Positions 46,656 to 55,095 of a DNA stretch of 64,000 nucleotides are shown piece by piece. Below the pieces are notes generated by a model that worked only from the letters and a program-made list of their open reading frames with translations, was not told where the DNA came from and did no database searches. Within the stretch, counting starts at the first letter, position 1, and the number at the start of each line of letters is the position of its first letter. This DNA is from Bradyrhizobium sp. SZCCHNS1050 (GTDB lineage: Bacteria; Pseudomonadota; Alphaproteobacteria; Rhizobiales; Xanthobacteraceae): NCBI RefSeq assembly GCF_032484785.1, contig NZ_JAUETR010000003.1, forward strand, positions 288,490-352,489, in the 5' to 3' direction. The translations under genes and the position numbers were made by a program.

Positions 46656-47390
46656 GTGGCTCGATTGCTCATCGTCGAGGACCATCCGCTGTTTCGGGAG
46701 GCGCTGGAGAGCGCGATCCGCGCCGCTCTGGCTGATGCCGAGATGTGCGAGGCGACGTCCGTCGACATGGCCGTCGGGCTTCTTTCATCTCCGCCGAGAT
46801 TCGACCTGATCCTGCTCGACCTCTCGACACCCGGAACGACCGGACTCTCCGGCGTCATCCGCATCCGCAAGACCGCGCCGCGCACACCGATCCTGGTGGT
46901 TTCCGCGCATCGGGACCCGGACCTCGTCGCCCATGTTCTCGCGCTGGGTGTCTCCGGCTACATCTCGAAGTCGACTTCGAAGCAGCAACTTGCCGACGCG
47001 ATCAAGGCCGTGCTGCGGGGCGAGGTCCATGTTGAAGGCGGCTCCCTCTGCGCCAGTGCGCGCCGTGGCCGACTTCCTGCTCAGGACCTCCTGAAGCGTC
47101 TTCACGAGCTGACGCCGCAGCAACTGCGCGTGCTCGACCTGATCCGCCGCGGACTGCAGAACAAGCAGATCGCCTATGAGCTCGGGATCTGCGAGACGAC
47201 GGTGAAGGTCCACGTCTCGGAGATCCTGCGCAAGCTTCGCGTCATGAGCAGGACCAAGGCCATCATCGAGATGGAAAAGATCGACTTCGTGAACCTCATC
47301 GGCGAGCCGCGCACGCCGGCTCGGGCAAACGGCGCTGAGGCGCTCAAGACAGCAAGAACGACAACAGCGCGCGAAGCTCCGCAGGCCTGA
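46656..47390 (+). CDS. LuxR/NarL-type response regulator (paralogue 2)
   Basis: 244 residues from GTG 46656, with GGGGAGG seven bases upstream, giving VARLLIVEDHPLFREAL; the frame from 46617 is less likely. Phospho-Asp in LILLDLSTPGTTG, then SGYISKSTSKQQLADAI and LTPQQLRVLDLIRRGLQNKQIAYELGICETTVKVHVSEILRKLRVMSRTKAII. It shares most motif positions with paralogue 1, which indicates duplication. Its 3' end overlaps the convergent kinase gene by 47 bp. Confidence 0.93.
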   Translation: MARLLIVEDHPLFREALESAIRAALADAEMCEATSVDMAVGLLSSPPRFDLILLDLSTPGTTGLSGVIRIRKTAPRTPILVVSAHRDPDLVAHVLALGVSGYISKSTSKQQLADAIKAVLRGEVHVEGGSLCASARRGRLPAQDLLKRLHELTPQQLRVLDLIRRGLQNKQIAYELGICETTVKVHVSEILRKLRVMSRTKAIIEMEKIDFVNLIGEPRTPARANGAEALKTARTTTAREAPQA

Positions 47391-48696
47391 CCGGCTTGGT
47401 CAAGATCTCGAGCCCGTATTGGCTTGCTTCCCTGGCTGCGTCTTCGGAATAGTCGGCGGTCACGATCATGGCCGCAACATCTCGGCCGAGGAATTGCCTG
47501 ATGTCCCGGATGGCGGCAAGCCCGCTCTCGTCGCCATCCAGGTGGAGATCCGCGATGATCGTCTCGGGGACCGCCCCGAGCGCACTCAAACGCTGCAAAG
47601 CGTCATTCAACGACGCCGTCGCCACGACGTCGCAGCCCCATTTTTCCAACAGACTGACCATGGCCTCGGCGGTGGCCAGGTCGTTTTCGATCAGCAGGAT
47701 CTTGGCGCCTTCGAGCCCGCCATAGTCGTGGTCGACGTGATCCGCAGGATGCGGATCCGGCAGTACGGCTGCCGGGTCGGCGCGGTCGAGCTCGAGCTTG
47801 AACGTGGACCCATGTCCAACCCGCGAAGCCAGCCCGACCTCATGGTCCAATGCCTTGGCGAAGCGACGGACGATCGACAGGCCCAGCCCGAAGCCGGCTT
47901 GATCCTCGGCGCTCGGCTGACCGCGCTGGAATTCGAGAAAGATCGCTTCTTGTTGCGGTTTGGGAATACCCGGGCCGGTGTCGTGGACCTCGATGCGAAC
48001 CCGGCCTGCTCCCGGCCCCGGCCGGCATCCCATGACGACGCCGCCTCGCCGCGTGTAGCGCAGAGAGTTGGCGAGGAGGTTCTGCAAGATGCGCCGCAAC
48101 ATCATGGCATCCGAGACCACGGCGATCGAGCACGGACAAATGCGCAGGGACAACCCGCGTTTGGCCGCGATCGGGGCGAATTCGCGTTCGAGCGGCTCGA
48201 ACAGGGTCGAGAGCAGAACGGGCCTGACATCGGGGCGCAGGGCTCCGGCATCGAGCTTGGCAATCTCCAGCAGGGACCGCAGTAGATCCTCGAGCATGGC
48301 CAGCGAATGGTCGACCTGGCCGACCATGGCCGTTCCGCGATCGGACGAGACTTCGTCCGCCAAGGTCGAGAGCGTGAGCCGCGCGGCGTTGAGCGGCTGA
48401 AGCAGATCATGCGTAACGGAGATGAGAACCGAGGATTTCAGGGAGCTGGCCGCTTCAGCCTGCTGCTTGGCCCGAAAGAGGTCCTTGTTGGCGGTTTCGA
48501 TCGAACGCAGCGCATCACGCAGCTGGCGCGTCCGCTCGCGCACCTGCTGATCGAGCGCGATCGCCGTTTCGAACAGCGAGAACGCATTGAACTGCTGGTC
48601 CATCGAGCGTTCGACCCGGGACATCAGCGCGGCGTTGATCTTCCTGAGCTTGGCCGCCTCGCGCTGCAGGTCTTCCGGAGACCCCGCGGCGGTCAT
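47344..48696 (-). CDS. NahK/ErcS'-like cytoplasmic hybrid histidine kinase
   Basis: 450 residues with no membrane segment. An N-terminal coiled coil (LFETAIALDQQVRERTRQLRDALRSIETANKDLFRAKQQAEAASSLK) leads to HisKA with VTHDLLQPLNAARLTLSTL, the HDLLQPLNAARL signature of the NahK/ErcS' group. HATPase_c (LLANSLRYT, DTGPGIPKP, GFGLGLSIVRR) is followed by a receiver (IADLHLDGDESG). Its start overlaps the stop of the FIST gene by four bases, the same pairing as nosP-nahK in Pseudomonas. It probably phosphorylates the neighbouring LuxR-type regulators. Confidence 0.9.
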   Translation of the reverse strand: MTAAGSPEDLQREAAKLRKINAALMSRVERSMDQQFNAFSLFETAIALDQQVRERTRQLRDALRSIETANKDLFRAKQQAEAASSLKSSVLISVTHDLLQPLNAARLTLSTLADEVSSDRGTAMVGQVDHSLAMLEDLLRSLLEIAKLDAGALRPDVRPVLLSTLFEPLEREFAPIAAKRGLSLRICPCSIAVVSDAMMLRRILQNLLANSLRYTRRGGVVMGCRPGPGAGRVRIEVHDTGPGIPKPQQEAIFLEFQRGQPSAEDQAGFGLGLSIVRRFAKALDHEVGLASRVGHGSTFKLELDRADPAAVLPDPHPADHVDHDYGGLEGAKILLIENDLATAEAMVSLLEKWGCDVVATASLNDALQRLSALGAVPETIIADLHLDGDESGLAAIRDIRQFLGRDVAAMIVTADYSEDAAREASQYGLEILTKPVRPAELRALLSFLLS

Positions 48697-49865
48697 GGCT
48701 GCGCCGCTCCACGTTTGCCGATCGCGACCCCGGTCAGCGTCTGATTGACGTGCATTGAACCGTACTGCTCGCCATAGGTATGGAATCCGACGATCCGGTT
48801 GTCGCGATAGAGATCGGACATTTCCCGCGCAAACTGATGCTGCTCTGCGTCAAGACGCCTGAGGATGCACTCGAAACCGATGAAGATCGAGACCTCGCCG
48901 ATCTCGTCGCGGACCTCGGCCAGCATCTCGCGGGCGGCCGCCACGGAGTTGCGTGACCTCGCCGCCGTCAGCACCATTCCTTCGTCGATCGCGCAGAAGA
49001 ACCGGAGCGAGCCGTCAGGGCTGACGCGCTGAATCGAGCGCGCGAAATAGGAGCCTCCCACGCGCACCAGGACCGGATGGGCCGCAAACAGGAACGGGTC
49101 GAGCTCGGAATCGGCTATTCCGATCGCGCGACAATATTCCTCCGCCGCCGGCTCGGCATTGAGCTGCTTGACGATACGCTGCTCGAGATCGGCCTCCGTC
49201 ACCACCATCTTGGTCGAGGTCGGCTCGAAATTGTCGCATTTGAACAGCCGGAACGGCAATGACGTCCTGATCAGGATCAGCACGGCCATGTCCGTGTGGG
49301 CCTTGCCGTCGTGAAAGACCCAGGTGCGCTCGAACCGCAGACCGTCGCCGGCCGACCCGCCAACCAGGGGAATATTGTCGAGCGAGGCGTAGATCGCCGA
49401 CATGATCGCCTCTTCGCGCTGGCACATGCCGTCGATCAGGACGAGCCCGAATACGCCGTCGTCGTCGCGACCACCGTGCCGCGACAGGTCCTGCCTCATC
49501 TGGTTGCCGAGGCGACGTCCTTCATCGACGCGAAAGCCCGACAACCCGAAGATGGGCTGTGCGAATACCGTGAAATCCTCGGCGGCAAATCCGAGAGCGA
49601 CGACGCTGTTGTCGTCCCAGCCATCGGGCGACAGCTCTCCGGCCGTCGTACAGCCGTATACGGGGACGTCCGCAAGACGGGTCGTCACCTCCACCATGAA
49701 CTCGTTTGGATCGTAGTGGGGCGACAGGAAGATCAGCACCATCGCCAACCCCTCGGCCGGCAACTGGCCGCAGATGTCGGCCGCCGCAGCGGCCTCCGTC
49801 GCAGCCTTGGACTTTGCAGCAGTCACGCCAGACGGACGCGGGGGCCGAGGATCGGCGTCTCCCAT
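48693..49865 (-). CDS. FIST-domain sensor protein (NosP-like)
   Basis: 390 residues from ATG 49865, with GGGAGG six bases upstream; the frame to 49949 is unlikely. FIST N domain: MVLIFLSPHYDPNEFMVEVTTRLADVPVYGCTTAGELSPDGWDDNSVVALGF. FIST C domain: DPFLFAAHPVLVRVGGSYFARSIQRVSPDGSLRFFCAIDEG, and the end FIGFECILRRLDAEQHQFAREMSDLYRDNRIVGFHTYGEQYG. In Pseudomonas this protein (NosP) binds heme and nitric oxide and controls NahK. Here it is translationally coupled to a NahK-like kinase. Heme and NO binding are inferred. Confidence 0.9.
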   Translation of the reverse strand: MGDADPRPPRPSGVTAAKSKAATEAAAAADICGQLPAEGLAMVLIFLSPHYDPNEFMVEVTTRLADVPVYGCTTAGELSPDGWDDNSVVALGFAAEDFTVFAQPIFGLSGFRVDEGRRLGNQMRQDLSRHGGRDDDGVFGLVLIDGMCQREEAIMSAIYASLDNIPLVGGSAGDGLRFERTWVFHDGKAHTDMAVLILIRTSLPFRLFKCDNFEPTSTKMVVTEADLEQRIVKQLNAEPAAEEYCRAIGIADSELDPFLFAAHPVLVRVGGSYFARSIQRVSPDGSLRFFCAIDEGMVLTAARSRNSVAAAREMLAEVRDEIGEVSIFIGFECILRRLDAEQHQFAREMSDLYRDNRIVGFHTYGEQYGSMHVNQTLTGVAIGKRGAAQP

Positions 49866-50079
49866 CGGGCACCTCCCAGAACGACACTTTGGTTTGTTGG
49901 CGATCGTTCGTTTTTTTAGAAGATTAAGCCAATTGAGCAGCAACGGCAACCGCGCGGCTTGATCCAGGACAAGGACTTGGGCCGGGCTGTCGTCCGATCA
50001 TCCGCGCGGATCTGCTCACCGCGCCTGGCCCGGGGGGCTAGCCCGCGCCCGCTCCGGATCGAAAAGGGAAAGATTTCGC

Positions 50080-50451
50080 ATGCTCCGCCGCATCGCTCTT
50101 GTCGCCGTTCTCGCCTGCCTGGCACCGAGCGCCCGCGCGCTCGACGGAAATCCGGCCGCCGGGAAAAGCATCTTCCAGCGCATCTGCCAGAACTGCCACT
50201 CTGCCGAGATCGGCGTCAACAAGGTCGGCCCGAGCCTCTGGAACATCGTTGGACGGCAGCCAGCGGCTGTGCCGGACTACGCCTATTCGGAGAGCATGAA
50301 AAAGAACAATGCGCCTTGGACCGCGACGGCACTGGATGCCTATATCGCCGATCCTCGCGGGGACGTTCACGGCGTCAAGATGTATTTCAAAGGATTGGCG
50401 GACGCGAAGGAGCGGGCCGACGTCGTCGCCTATCTGTCGACTCTGAAATAG
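50080..50451 (+). CDS. Small soluble class I cytochrome c
   Basis: 123 residues with a signal peptide (ends PSARAL). One heme site, CQNCH, near residue 36, then GVNKVGPSLWNIVGRQPA. The axial Met lies near residue 97 in VKMYFKGL, where the family has K-M-x-F. This is the c2/c550 type. It could carry electrons from the PQQ dehydrogenase to an oxidase; position beside that cluster suggests but does not prove this. Confidence 0.9.
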   Translation: MLRRIALVAVLACLAPSARALDGNPAAGKSIFQRICQNCHSAEIGVNKVGPSLWNIVGRQPAAVPDYAYSESMKKNNAPWTATALDAYIADPRGDVHGVKMYFKGLADAKERADVVAYLSTLK

Positions 50452-50630
50452 CGTAGCCGGGGAAGCTGGCGACTTTGCCGACGCTGCAGGCCGCGCCGTT
50501 GGAAAAGAGCCGCTCACCGATTACGACTGGCATCGTTGGCGCGCTGGCCCAGGGCATCATCGCTATGAGCGGGTTGGGTGTCGGGCCGGCGTTTCTGCAA
50601 GCGGTTTCGAGGCTGCGGGTACCAGGCATG

Positions 50631-52004
50631 TCACGATGAGCTTGGATCACCCTTCTTTCGAAGCGAAAGCTTCAGGGCGGCGCCTCCAATTCGCGAATCC
50701 TCGATCCATAGTCGGCCATCATAGAGGCTGGTCAGGTCGCGGGCGATCGCCAGACCGAGCCCAGTGCCGGGCTTCGCGTCGTCAAGTCTCGTGCCCACGT
50801 CGAACACGCGCATTCGATGCTCGACTGGAATGCCGGGCCCGTCGTCCTCAACCGTGATCAAGACGGTGCTGTCGAGATCCTCGATCGAAATCACGACGCG
50901 GTCACGTGCCCATTTTGCCGCATTGTCGAGCAGGTTGCCGAAGAGTTCGGTCAGATCGTTGGTATCGCAGGCAACGACGACGTCGGTTGCTCCTTCGACT
51001 TCGAACCGCCGGTCGTGCCCCGGGCTGAATCGCGAGTAGGTATTGATGACGCTCCTCAAGACGTCTGCGACGACCGTAAACGCACCTGCATTCGCGATCG
51101 TGGAGGCCTTTGCGCGCGCCGTCTGGTAGTCGATGAGCAGCGCCATTCGCGAGCACTGCTCCGACAGAATCTGAGCGTGGATCTCCTGACCGGACGCTTT
51201 CAGCCGTGCTGCCTCCTCGTCGAGAATTGCCAGAGGTGTCTTCAGCGCGTGTGCAAAACTTCCTGCGAGTACGCGAGCGCGATCGACCATGTTGAGATTT
51301 GCCGCAATCATTCCGTTCAGCTCGGTGACGAGCGGCATGATTTCCTCCGGCAGGTCCTCAGGCAGCCTTGAGGTCTTGCCGCTACGCACGTCCACGATGG
51401 CGCGACTCATGCGCTGGAGCGGCCGCAGGCCGTAAACGACCTGAGCGTAGGCGGTGCCAACCATGGCGAGGGCCATGATACCAAGCGTCGCTATCAGCGT
51501 CAGATTGAGGTGCTGCATCTCGTCACTAATCAGTCGCTCGTCTGCACCGACACGGATTTCGACGGGTTGCCCGAGGCGAGACGGCTCGCTGATGTTTCGG
51601 ACCATGCGCATCGGCCCAGTCGGTCCCTCCACACTAAGCGCCGTGGAGGAGGGCAGGGAACCCTCGCGACTCTGGTCGGGCGTGAATGAAAGGAAAAGGT
51701 CATCCTGCAACGACGGCGAGCGCGCGCTTTCGCCGTTCTGCAGGATGACCTGCCAATACATTCCGGACCGGGCAGGGGAGAAACGCGGATCGCTCAGATC
51801 GCGGGCGATGAACAGCCGCTGCGTGGCGTCGAGTTCCACGAGATCGGCGAGCTCGCGGGCGTGATCCAGCAGGTCATGATCGAAGTGGGCCTCGACGACA
51901 CGGCGAATGACGATCGAGAGCCCGAGCCCGCTGGCGAACAAGACGATGGAAATCCAGATCGCGGCGACCGCGAGCATCCGGGCTCGGAAGTTGCGGCTGA
52001 ACAT
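50631..52004 (-). CDS. Membrane sensor histidine kinase
   Basis: 457 residues from ATG 52004, four bases after the regulator stop. TM1 residues about 8-33, a periplasmic domain of about 130 residues, and TM2 near 172-192 are followed by HAMP. HisKA has SFAHALKTPLAILDEEAARL (phospho-His in AHALKTPL, PhoQ-like), then HATPase_c with LLDNAAKWARDRV, EDDGPGIPVEHRMRVFDVGTRLDD and GTGLGLAIARDL. It forms a two-component pair with the preceding OmpR-type regulator. Its place behind ccmFGHI suggests control of that locus or of the multiheme cytochromes. Confidence 0.93.
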   Translation of the reverse strand: MFSRNFRARMLAVAAIWISIVLFASGLGLSIVIRRVVEAHFDHDLLDHARELADLVELDATQRLFIARDLSDPRFSPARSGMYWQVILQNGESARSPSLQDDLFLSFTPDQSREGSLPSSTALSVEGPTGPMRMVRNISEPSRLGQPVEIRVGADERLISDEMQHLNLTLIATLGIMALAMVGTAYAQVVYGLRPLQRMSRAIVDVRSGKTSRLPEDLPEEIMPLVTELNGMIAANLNMVDRARVLAGSFAHALKTPLAILDEEAARLKASGQEIHAQILSEQCSRMALLIDYQTARAKASTIANAGAFTVVADVLRSVINTYSRFSPGHDRRFEVEGATDVVVACDTNDLTELFGNLLDNAAKWARDRVVISIEDLDSTVLITVEDDGPGIPVEHRMRVFDVGTRLDDAKPGTGLGLAIARDLTSLYDGRLWIEDSRIGGAALKLSLRKKGDPSSS

Positions 52005-52008
52005 TGCT

Positions 52009-52668
52009 CTACCCGAAGCGATATCCCATGCCTCTGACGGTGCGAATGCAGTCACGCCCCAGCTTCCTCCTGAGCCGGGCAATGTAGACTTCGACCGTAT
52101 TGGAGTCGCGATGGTCGCTGCTCGGATAGATGTGCTCCAGCAGCTCGGTCTGCGACACGATATGATCGGCGCGGCGCATGAGGAGTTCGAGAACGCGCAA
52201 CTCGAGTGCAGTCAGGTCGACGATCTCCCCGTCCTTCTTGACCAGGCCGGCCGCCGCGTTGAATTCGATCTGCCGGAGGCGGAGCACGGCGTCCGGTCTG
52301 CTGGAGACCCGACGGAGCAGCGATTTGACCCGCGCGACGAGCTCCTGCGCCTTGAAGGGCTTTTCGAGATAGTCGTCCGCGCCTGCGTTCAGGCCGTTCA
52401 CACGCTCGACCCAGCCGCTGCGGGCGGACAGGATCAGCACCGGCAGCGTGTGCCCGGTATGACGCCAGCGTTGCAGCACGTCGAGGCCCGAAATGCACGG
52501 CAGGCCGAGGTCGAGCACCGCGGCATCATAGGGCTGGCTGTTGCCCAGCATCCAGCCCTGCTTGCCATCGGTGGCGAGATCCGCCTCGAAACCGGCATCG
52601 GCCAGGCTTTCCCTGATGCGCTCCGCGTAGATGGGCTCGTCCTCTATGAGCAGAATGCGCATTGCCAT
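52009..52668 (-). CDS. OmpR/PhoP-type response regulator
   Basis: 219 residues. The receiver has ILLIEDEPIYAERIRESL, phospho-Asp in AAVLDLGLPCISG, and Lys in GADDYLEKPFKAQELVARV. The winged helix is LTALELRVLELLMRRADHIVSQTELLEHIYPSSDHRDSNTVEVYIARLRRKL. It lies 57 bp after ccmI on the same strand and directly before its kinase, so it may be the fifth gene of the ccm operon. OmpR-type proteins bind 10-11-bp spaced direct repeats such as those at 62936-62955. Confidence 0.94.
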   Translation of the reverse strand: MAMRILLIEDEPIYAERIRESLADAGFEADLATDGKQGWMLGNSQPYDAAVLDLGLPCISGLDVLQRWRHTGHTLPVLILSARSGWVERVNGLNAGADDYLEKPFKAQELVARVKSLLRRVSSRPDAVLRLRQIEFNAAAGLVKKDGEIVDLTALELRVLELLMRRADHIVSQTELLEHIYPSSDHRDSNTVEVYIARLRRKLGRDCIRTVRGMGYRFG

Positions 52669-52725
52669 TCCTCCGGTTGCCGAACGGGTTCCGACGATGC
52701 GGACACGCTGATCGGGCCTCGAACG

Positions 52726-54045
52726 CTATGGATTGATCCCGAGCTCTCTGGCTGCGTCAGCGATGCGCGTGCGCTCCGGGACGTCCTCCGCAAAGACCGA
52801 CAGTGCGCGTTGCAGCGACTGTTTCGCCGCCTCGACATCGCCCAACACCACCCGCGAGCGGATCAACTTGATCCAGCCTTCTGCATCGCGCGGTGATTGC
52901 TCGAGTCGGCTCGCAAGGCCATCCACCATGCCCCGGATCATGAGGTTGCGGTCCTGTGTGGACATGCTTTCCGCCTTGCGGATGTCCTCGGCGCGGGGGC
53001 CGCGCGGCTCCGCCGGCTCGGTCGCGGAGGTCTTGCCGGAGCGCAGGAGTTCCTGCATGCGCTCGGCGGACAGGTTCGGCCGGGCAGGCGATGGCGAGCC
53101 GCCGTCCTCTCCGAGCTCGCGACGAAGCGCGCCGAGCCGCTGCTTGAGATCGGGCAGCCACGGCTCGTTCGGATCGGCCTCCGATACGATCGCCGCCCAG
53201 TCGGCCATCGCACCCCGTTTGTCTCCCTCCTGTTCTTTCACGACGCCGATGAAGAAGCGGGCGCGCGCGTCCTTGGGATCCAGTTTGAGTGCTTCGTCGA
53301 AGTCCGCGCGGGCTTCGGACGTGACGGTGCCGTCCGCCGCCCGCACCAGCGCTTCGCCGCGTGCGCTGCGGTATTCTGCCGAGCTTGGCCGCAGCTCCAT
53401 TGCGCGCGCATAGGCCTGTGCCGCCTCTGCAAAGCGCTCGATGTTGAACAGCGACCAGCCCAGCAGCCGCCATCCGTCGGCATCCTTGGGATTCCGCTCC
53501 AGTCTCGTCTGCACACGCTGGATCATCTCTTCGACCGGCGGCAGTCCGCTGCTCTGCTGCGGTCGGTCGCGACCGTCCTGGCTGGTCATCTGCTCCAGCG
53601 AGGCAATGGCCTGGGTGCCGGCGTCGGATCGCGCCTCGCCAACCGACCTCGCCGTGGTGCTGCTGGCGGTCTGGCCCGGTCCGGCCGCGGGGACATCCGG
53701 ATTTCCGACAACCGCATACAGACCGACGGAGCCGAACACCACCGTCAGCGTGACGACACTGAGCGCAAATTTTCGTTCGGAGCTGGCGAGGGAGGGCGCC
53801 GGCGGCTGTTCGGCGGCCGCTGCGGCGAGAATGCGCCGCTTGATCTCGCTGGCCGCGTTCTCGCCATCCGACTTGTCGATCAGGCCGCGTGCGGTTTCGT
53901 TCTCGATCTCGCGGAGCTGGTCGTGGTGGACGGCAAGTCCCTGAGCCGAAGCCAACCGTCTCCGCTCGTAGCTGCGGATGAATGGCGTCGATATGAGCAC
54001 GGCGGCCACGGAAATCATCGCCGTCAGGATCAGCCACAGCATCAT
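52726..54045 (-). CDS. ccmI: Cytochrome c maturation protein CcmI (TPR)
   Basis: 439 residues from ATG 54045, overlapping the ccmH stop. Two membrane helices (LILTAMISVAAVLISTPF; FALSVVTLTVVFGSVGLYAVV) flank a cytoplasmic leucine-zipper-like loop (RRRLASAQGLAVHHDQLREIENETARGLIDKSD). The periplasmic part has TPR units (NPKDADGWRLLGWSLFNIERFAEAAQAYARAMELRP; DPKDARARFFIGVVKEQEGDKRGAMADW). CcmI delivers apocytochrome c to the CcmF/H heme lyase. It is longer than typical and carries a disordered Pro/Glu insert around residue 300. Confidence 0.9.
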   Translation of the reverse strand: MMLWLILTAMISVAAVLISTPFIRSYERRRLASAQGLAVHHDQLREIENETARGLIDKSDGENAASEIKRRILAAAAAEQPPAPSLASSERKFALSVVTLTVVFGSVGLYAVVGNPDVPAAGPGQTASSTTARSVGEARSDAGTQAIASLEQMTSQDGRDRPQQSSGLPPVEEMIQRVQTRLERNPKDADGWRLLGWSLFNIERFAEAAQAYARAMELRPSSAEYRSARGEALVRAADGTVTSEARADFDEALKLDPKDARARFFIGVVKEQEGDKRGAMADWAAIVSEADPNEPWLPDLKQRLGALRRELGEDGGSPSPARPNLSAERMQELLRSGKTSATEPAEPRGPRAEDIRKAESMSTQDRNLMIRGMVDGLASRLEQSPRDAEGWIKLIRSRVVLGDVEAAKQSLQRALSVFAEDVPERTRIADAARELGINP

Positions 54046-54554
54046 GAAAGGCTCCGTCGATCGAGGATCGCCTCGATGGCTTCGAGTTCGTCGGCGCTGA
54101 GCGGAGCGACGTGCTCCGCCTCGGGCGCACTCGCATTGGCTGCCGCCCGGCGCACGTAGCGGCCGAAGCCGACGGCGGCCGTGAGCAGGGCGAGCAGGGG
54201 ACCGATCCACAGCGCGATGGTATTCCACTGCAAGGGAGGCTTGAGCAGGACGAAGTTGCCGTAGCGTGCGACCAGGAAGTCCACCGCCTGCCGGTCGCTG
54301 TCGCCGGCCTGCAGGCGATCGCGCAGCAGCACCCTCAGATCATGCGCCAATGGAGCGTTGGAGTCGTCAATGCTCTGATTTTGACAAACGACGCAGCGCA
54401 GCTCCTGGCCCAGCGCGCGCGCGCGGGCCTCCAGTCCCTCGTCGCGCAACATTTCGTCGGGAAGCACCGCACGAGATGGCGACCATGTCGCCGTCAGCAC
54501 GAGCGAGCTGACGAGCAGCGCTTCGGCCGCGCGCTTGATCCGCCGGCAGTTCAT
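54042..54554 (-). CDS. ccmH: Cytochrome c maturation protein CcmH
   Basis: 170 residues. A signal/anchor is followed by the redox motif LRCVVCQNQSIDDSNAPLAHDLR (CxxC), then LVARYGNFVLLKPPLQWNT and a C-terminal membrane helix (IGPLLALLTAAVGFGRYV). It reduces or holds the apocytochrome CxxCH thiols for heme attachment in the periplasm. The start overlaps ccmG by four bases and the end overlaps ccmI by four, so the three are translationally coupled. Confidence 0.94.
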   Translation of the reverse strand: MNCRRIKRAAEALLVSSLVLTATWSPSRAVLPDEMLRDEGLEARARALGQELRCVVCQNQSIDDSNAPLAHDLRVLLRDRLQAGDSDRQAVDFLVARYGNFVLLKPPLQWNTIALWIGPLLALLTAAVGFGRYVRRAAANASAPEAEHVAPLSADELEAIEAILDRRSLS

Positions 54555-55087
54555 GACTCGCTCCTGAGTGCCTTCAGCAGAGGTTCGAAATCGTCACGCC
54601 ATACATCTTCGGTCAGCGGGCCGGGATAGCGGAAGCGGATGCGGCCGGCCCGATCGATCACGAAGGTTTCGGGAACGCCGGTCACGCCAAGATCGATGCC
54701 GGCCCGGCCGGACTCATCGGAGCCGACACGGGCATAGGGACTGCCATGCTTGGCAAGCCAACGTTTGCCGTCGTTCCGATCGTCCTTCCAGTTCAGCCCA
54801 TAGATCGGGATCGCGGAGCTCTCTGCGAGCTTGAGCAGCATGGGATGCTCGACGCGGCATCCAGGGCACCAGGATGCGAAAACGTTGAGCAGGACCACGT
54901 CGCCCTGCAGGTCGGTATTGGCAAGACCGCCGCCCTTGCCGTCGAGCGACGCGAGCTGGAAACGCGGCGTCGGCTTGTCGATCAGGGTCGAGGGCATTCG
55001 CTGCGGATCGTTGGTCAGGCTGAAAGCCAGTCCAGCGGCCAGTGCGGCGAAAGCCACGAGAGGTATGAGATAGGGGAGGCGCGGCAT
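54551..55087 (-). CDS. ccmG: Thiol:disulfide oxidoreductase CcmG/DsbE
   Basis: 178 residues. An N-terminal membrane anchor (YLIPLVAFAALAAGLAFSL) precedes a thioredoxin fold with active site NVFASWCPGCRVEHPMLLKLA and cis-Pro region GVTGVPETFVIDRAGRIRFRYPGPL. It keeps apocytochrome cysteines reduced. It begins 8 bp after ccmF. Confidence 0.95.
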   Translation of the reverse strand: MPRLPYLIPLVAFAALAAGLAFSLTNDPQRMPSTLIDKPTPRFQLASLDGKGGGLANTDLQGDVVLLNVFASWCPGCRVEHPMLLKLAESSAIPIYGLNWKDDRNDGKRWLAKHGSPYARVGSDESGRAGIDLGVTGVPETFVIDRAGRIRFRYPGPLTEDVWRDDFEPLLKALRSES

Positions 55088-55095
55088 ATCTCGTC

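Noticed and set aside
52757-54136. Minus-strand frame of 459 codons
   Set aside because: An out-of-frame shadow of ccmI on the same strand.
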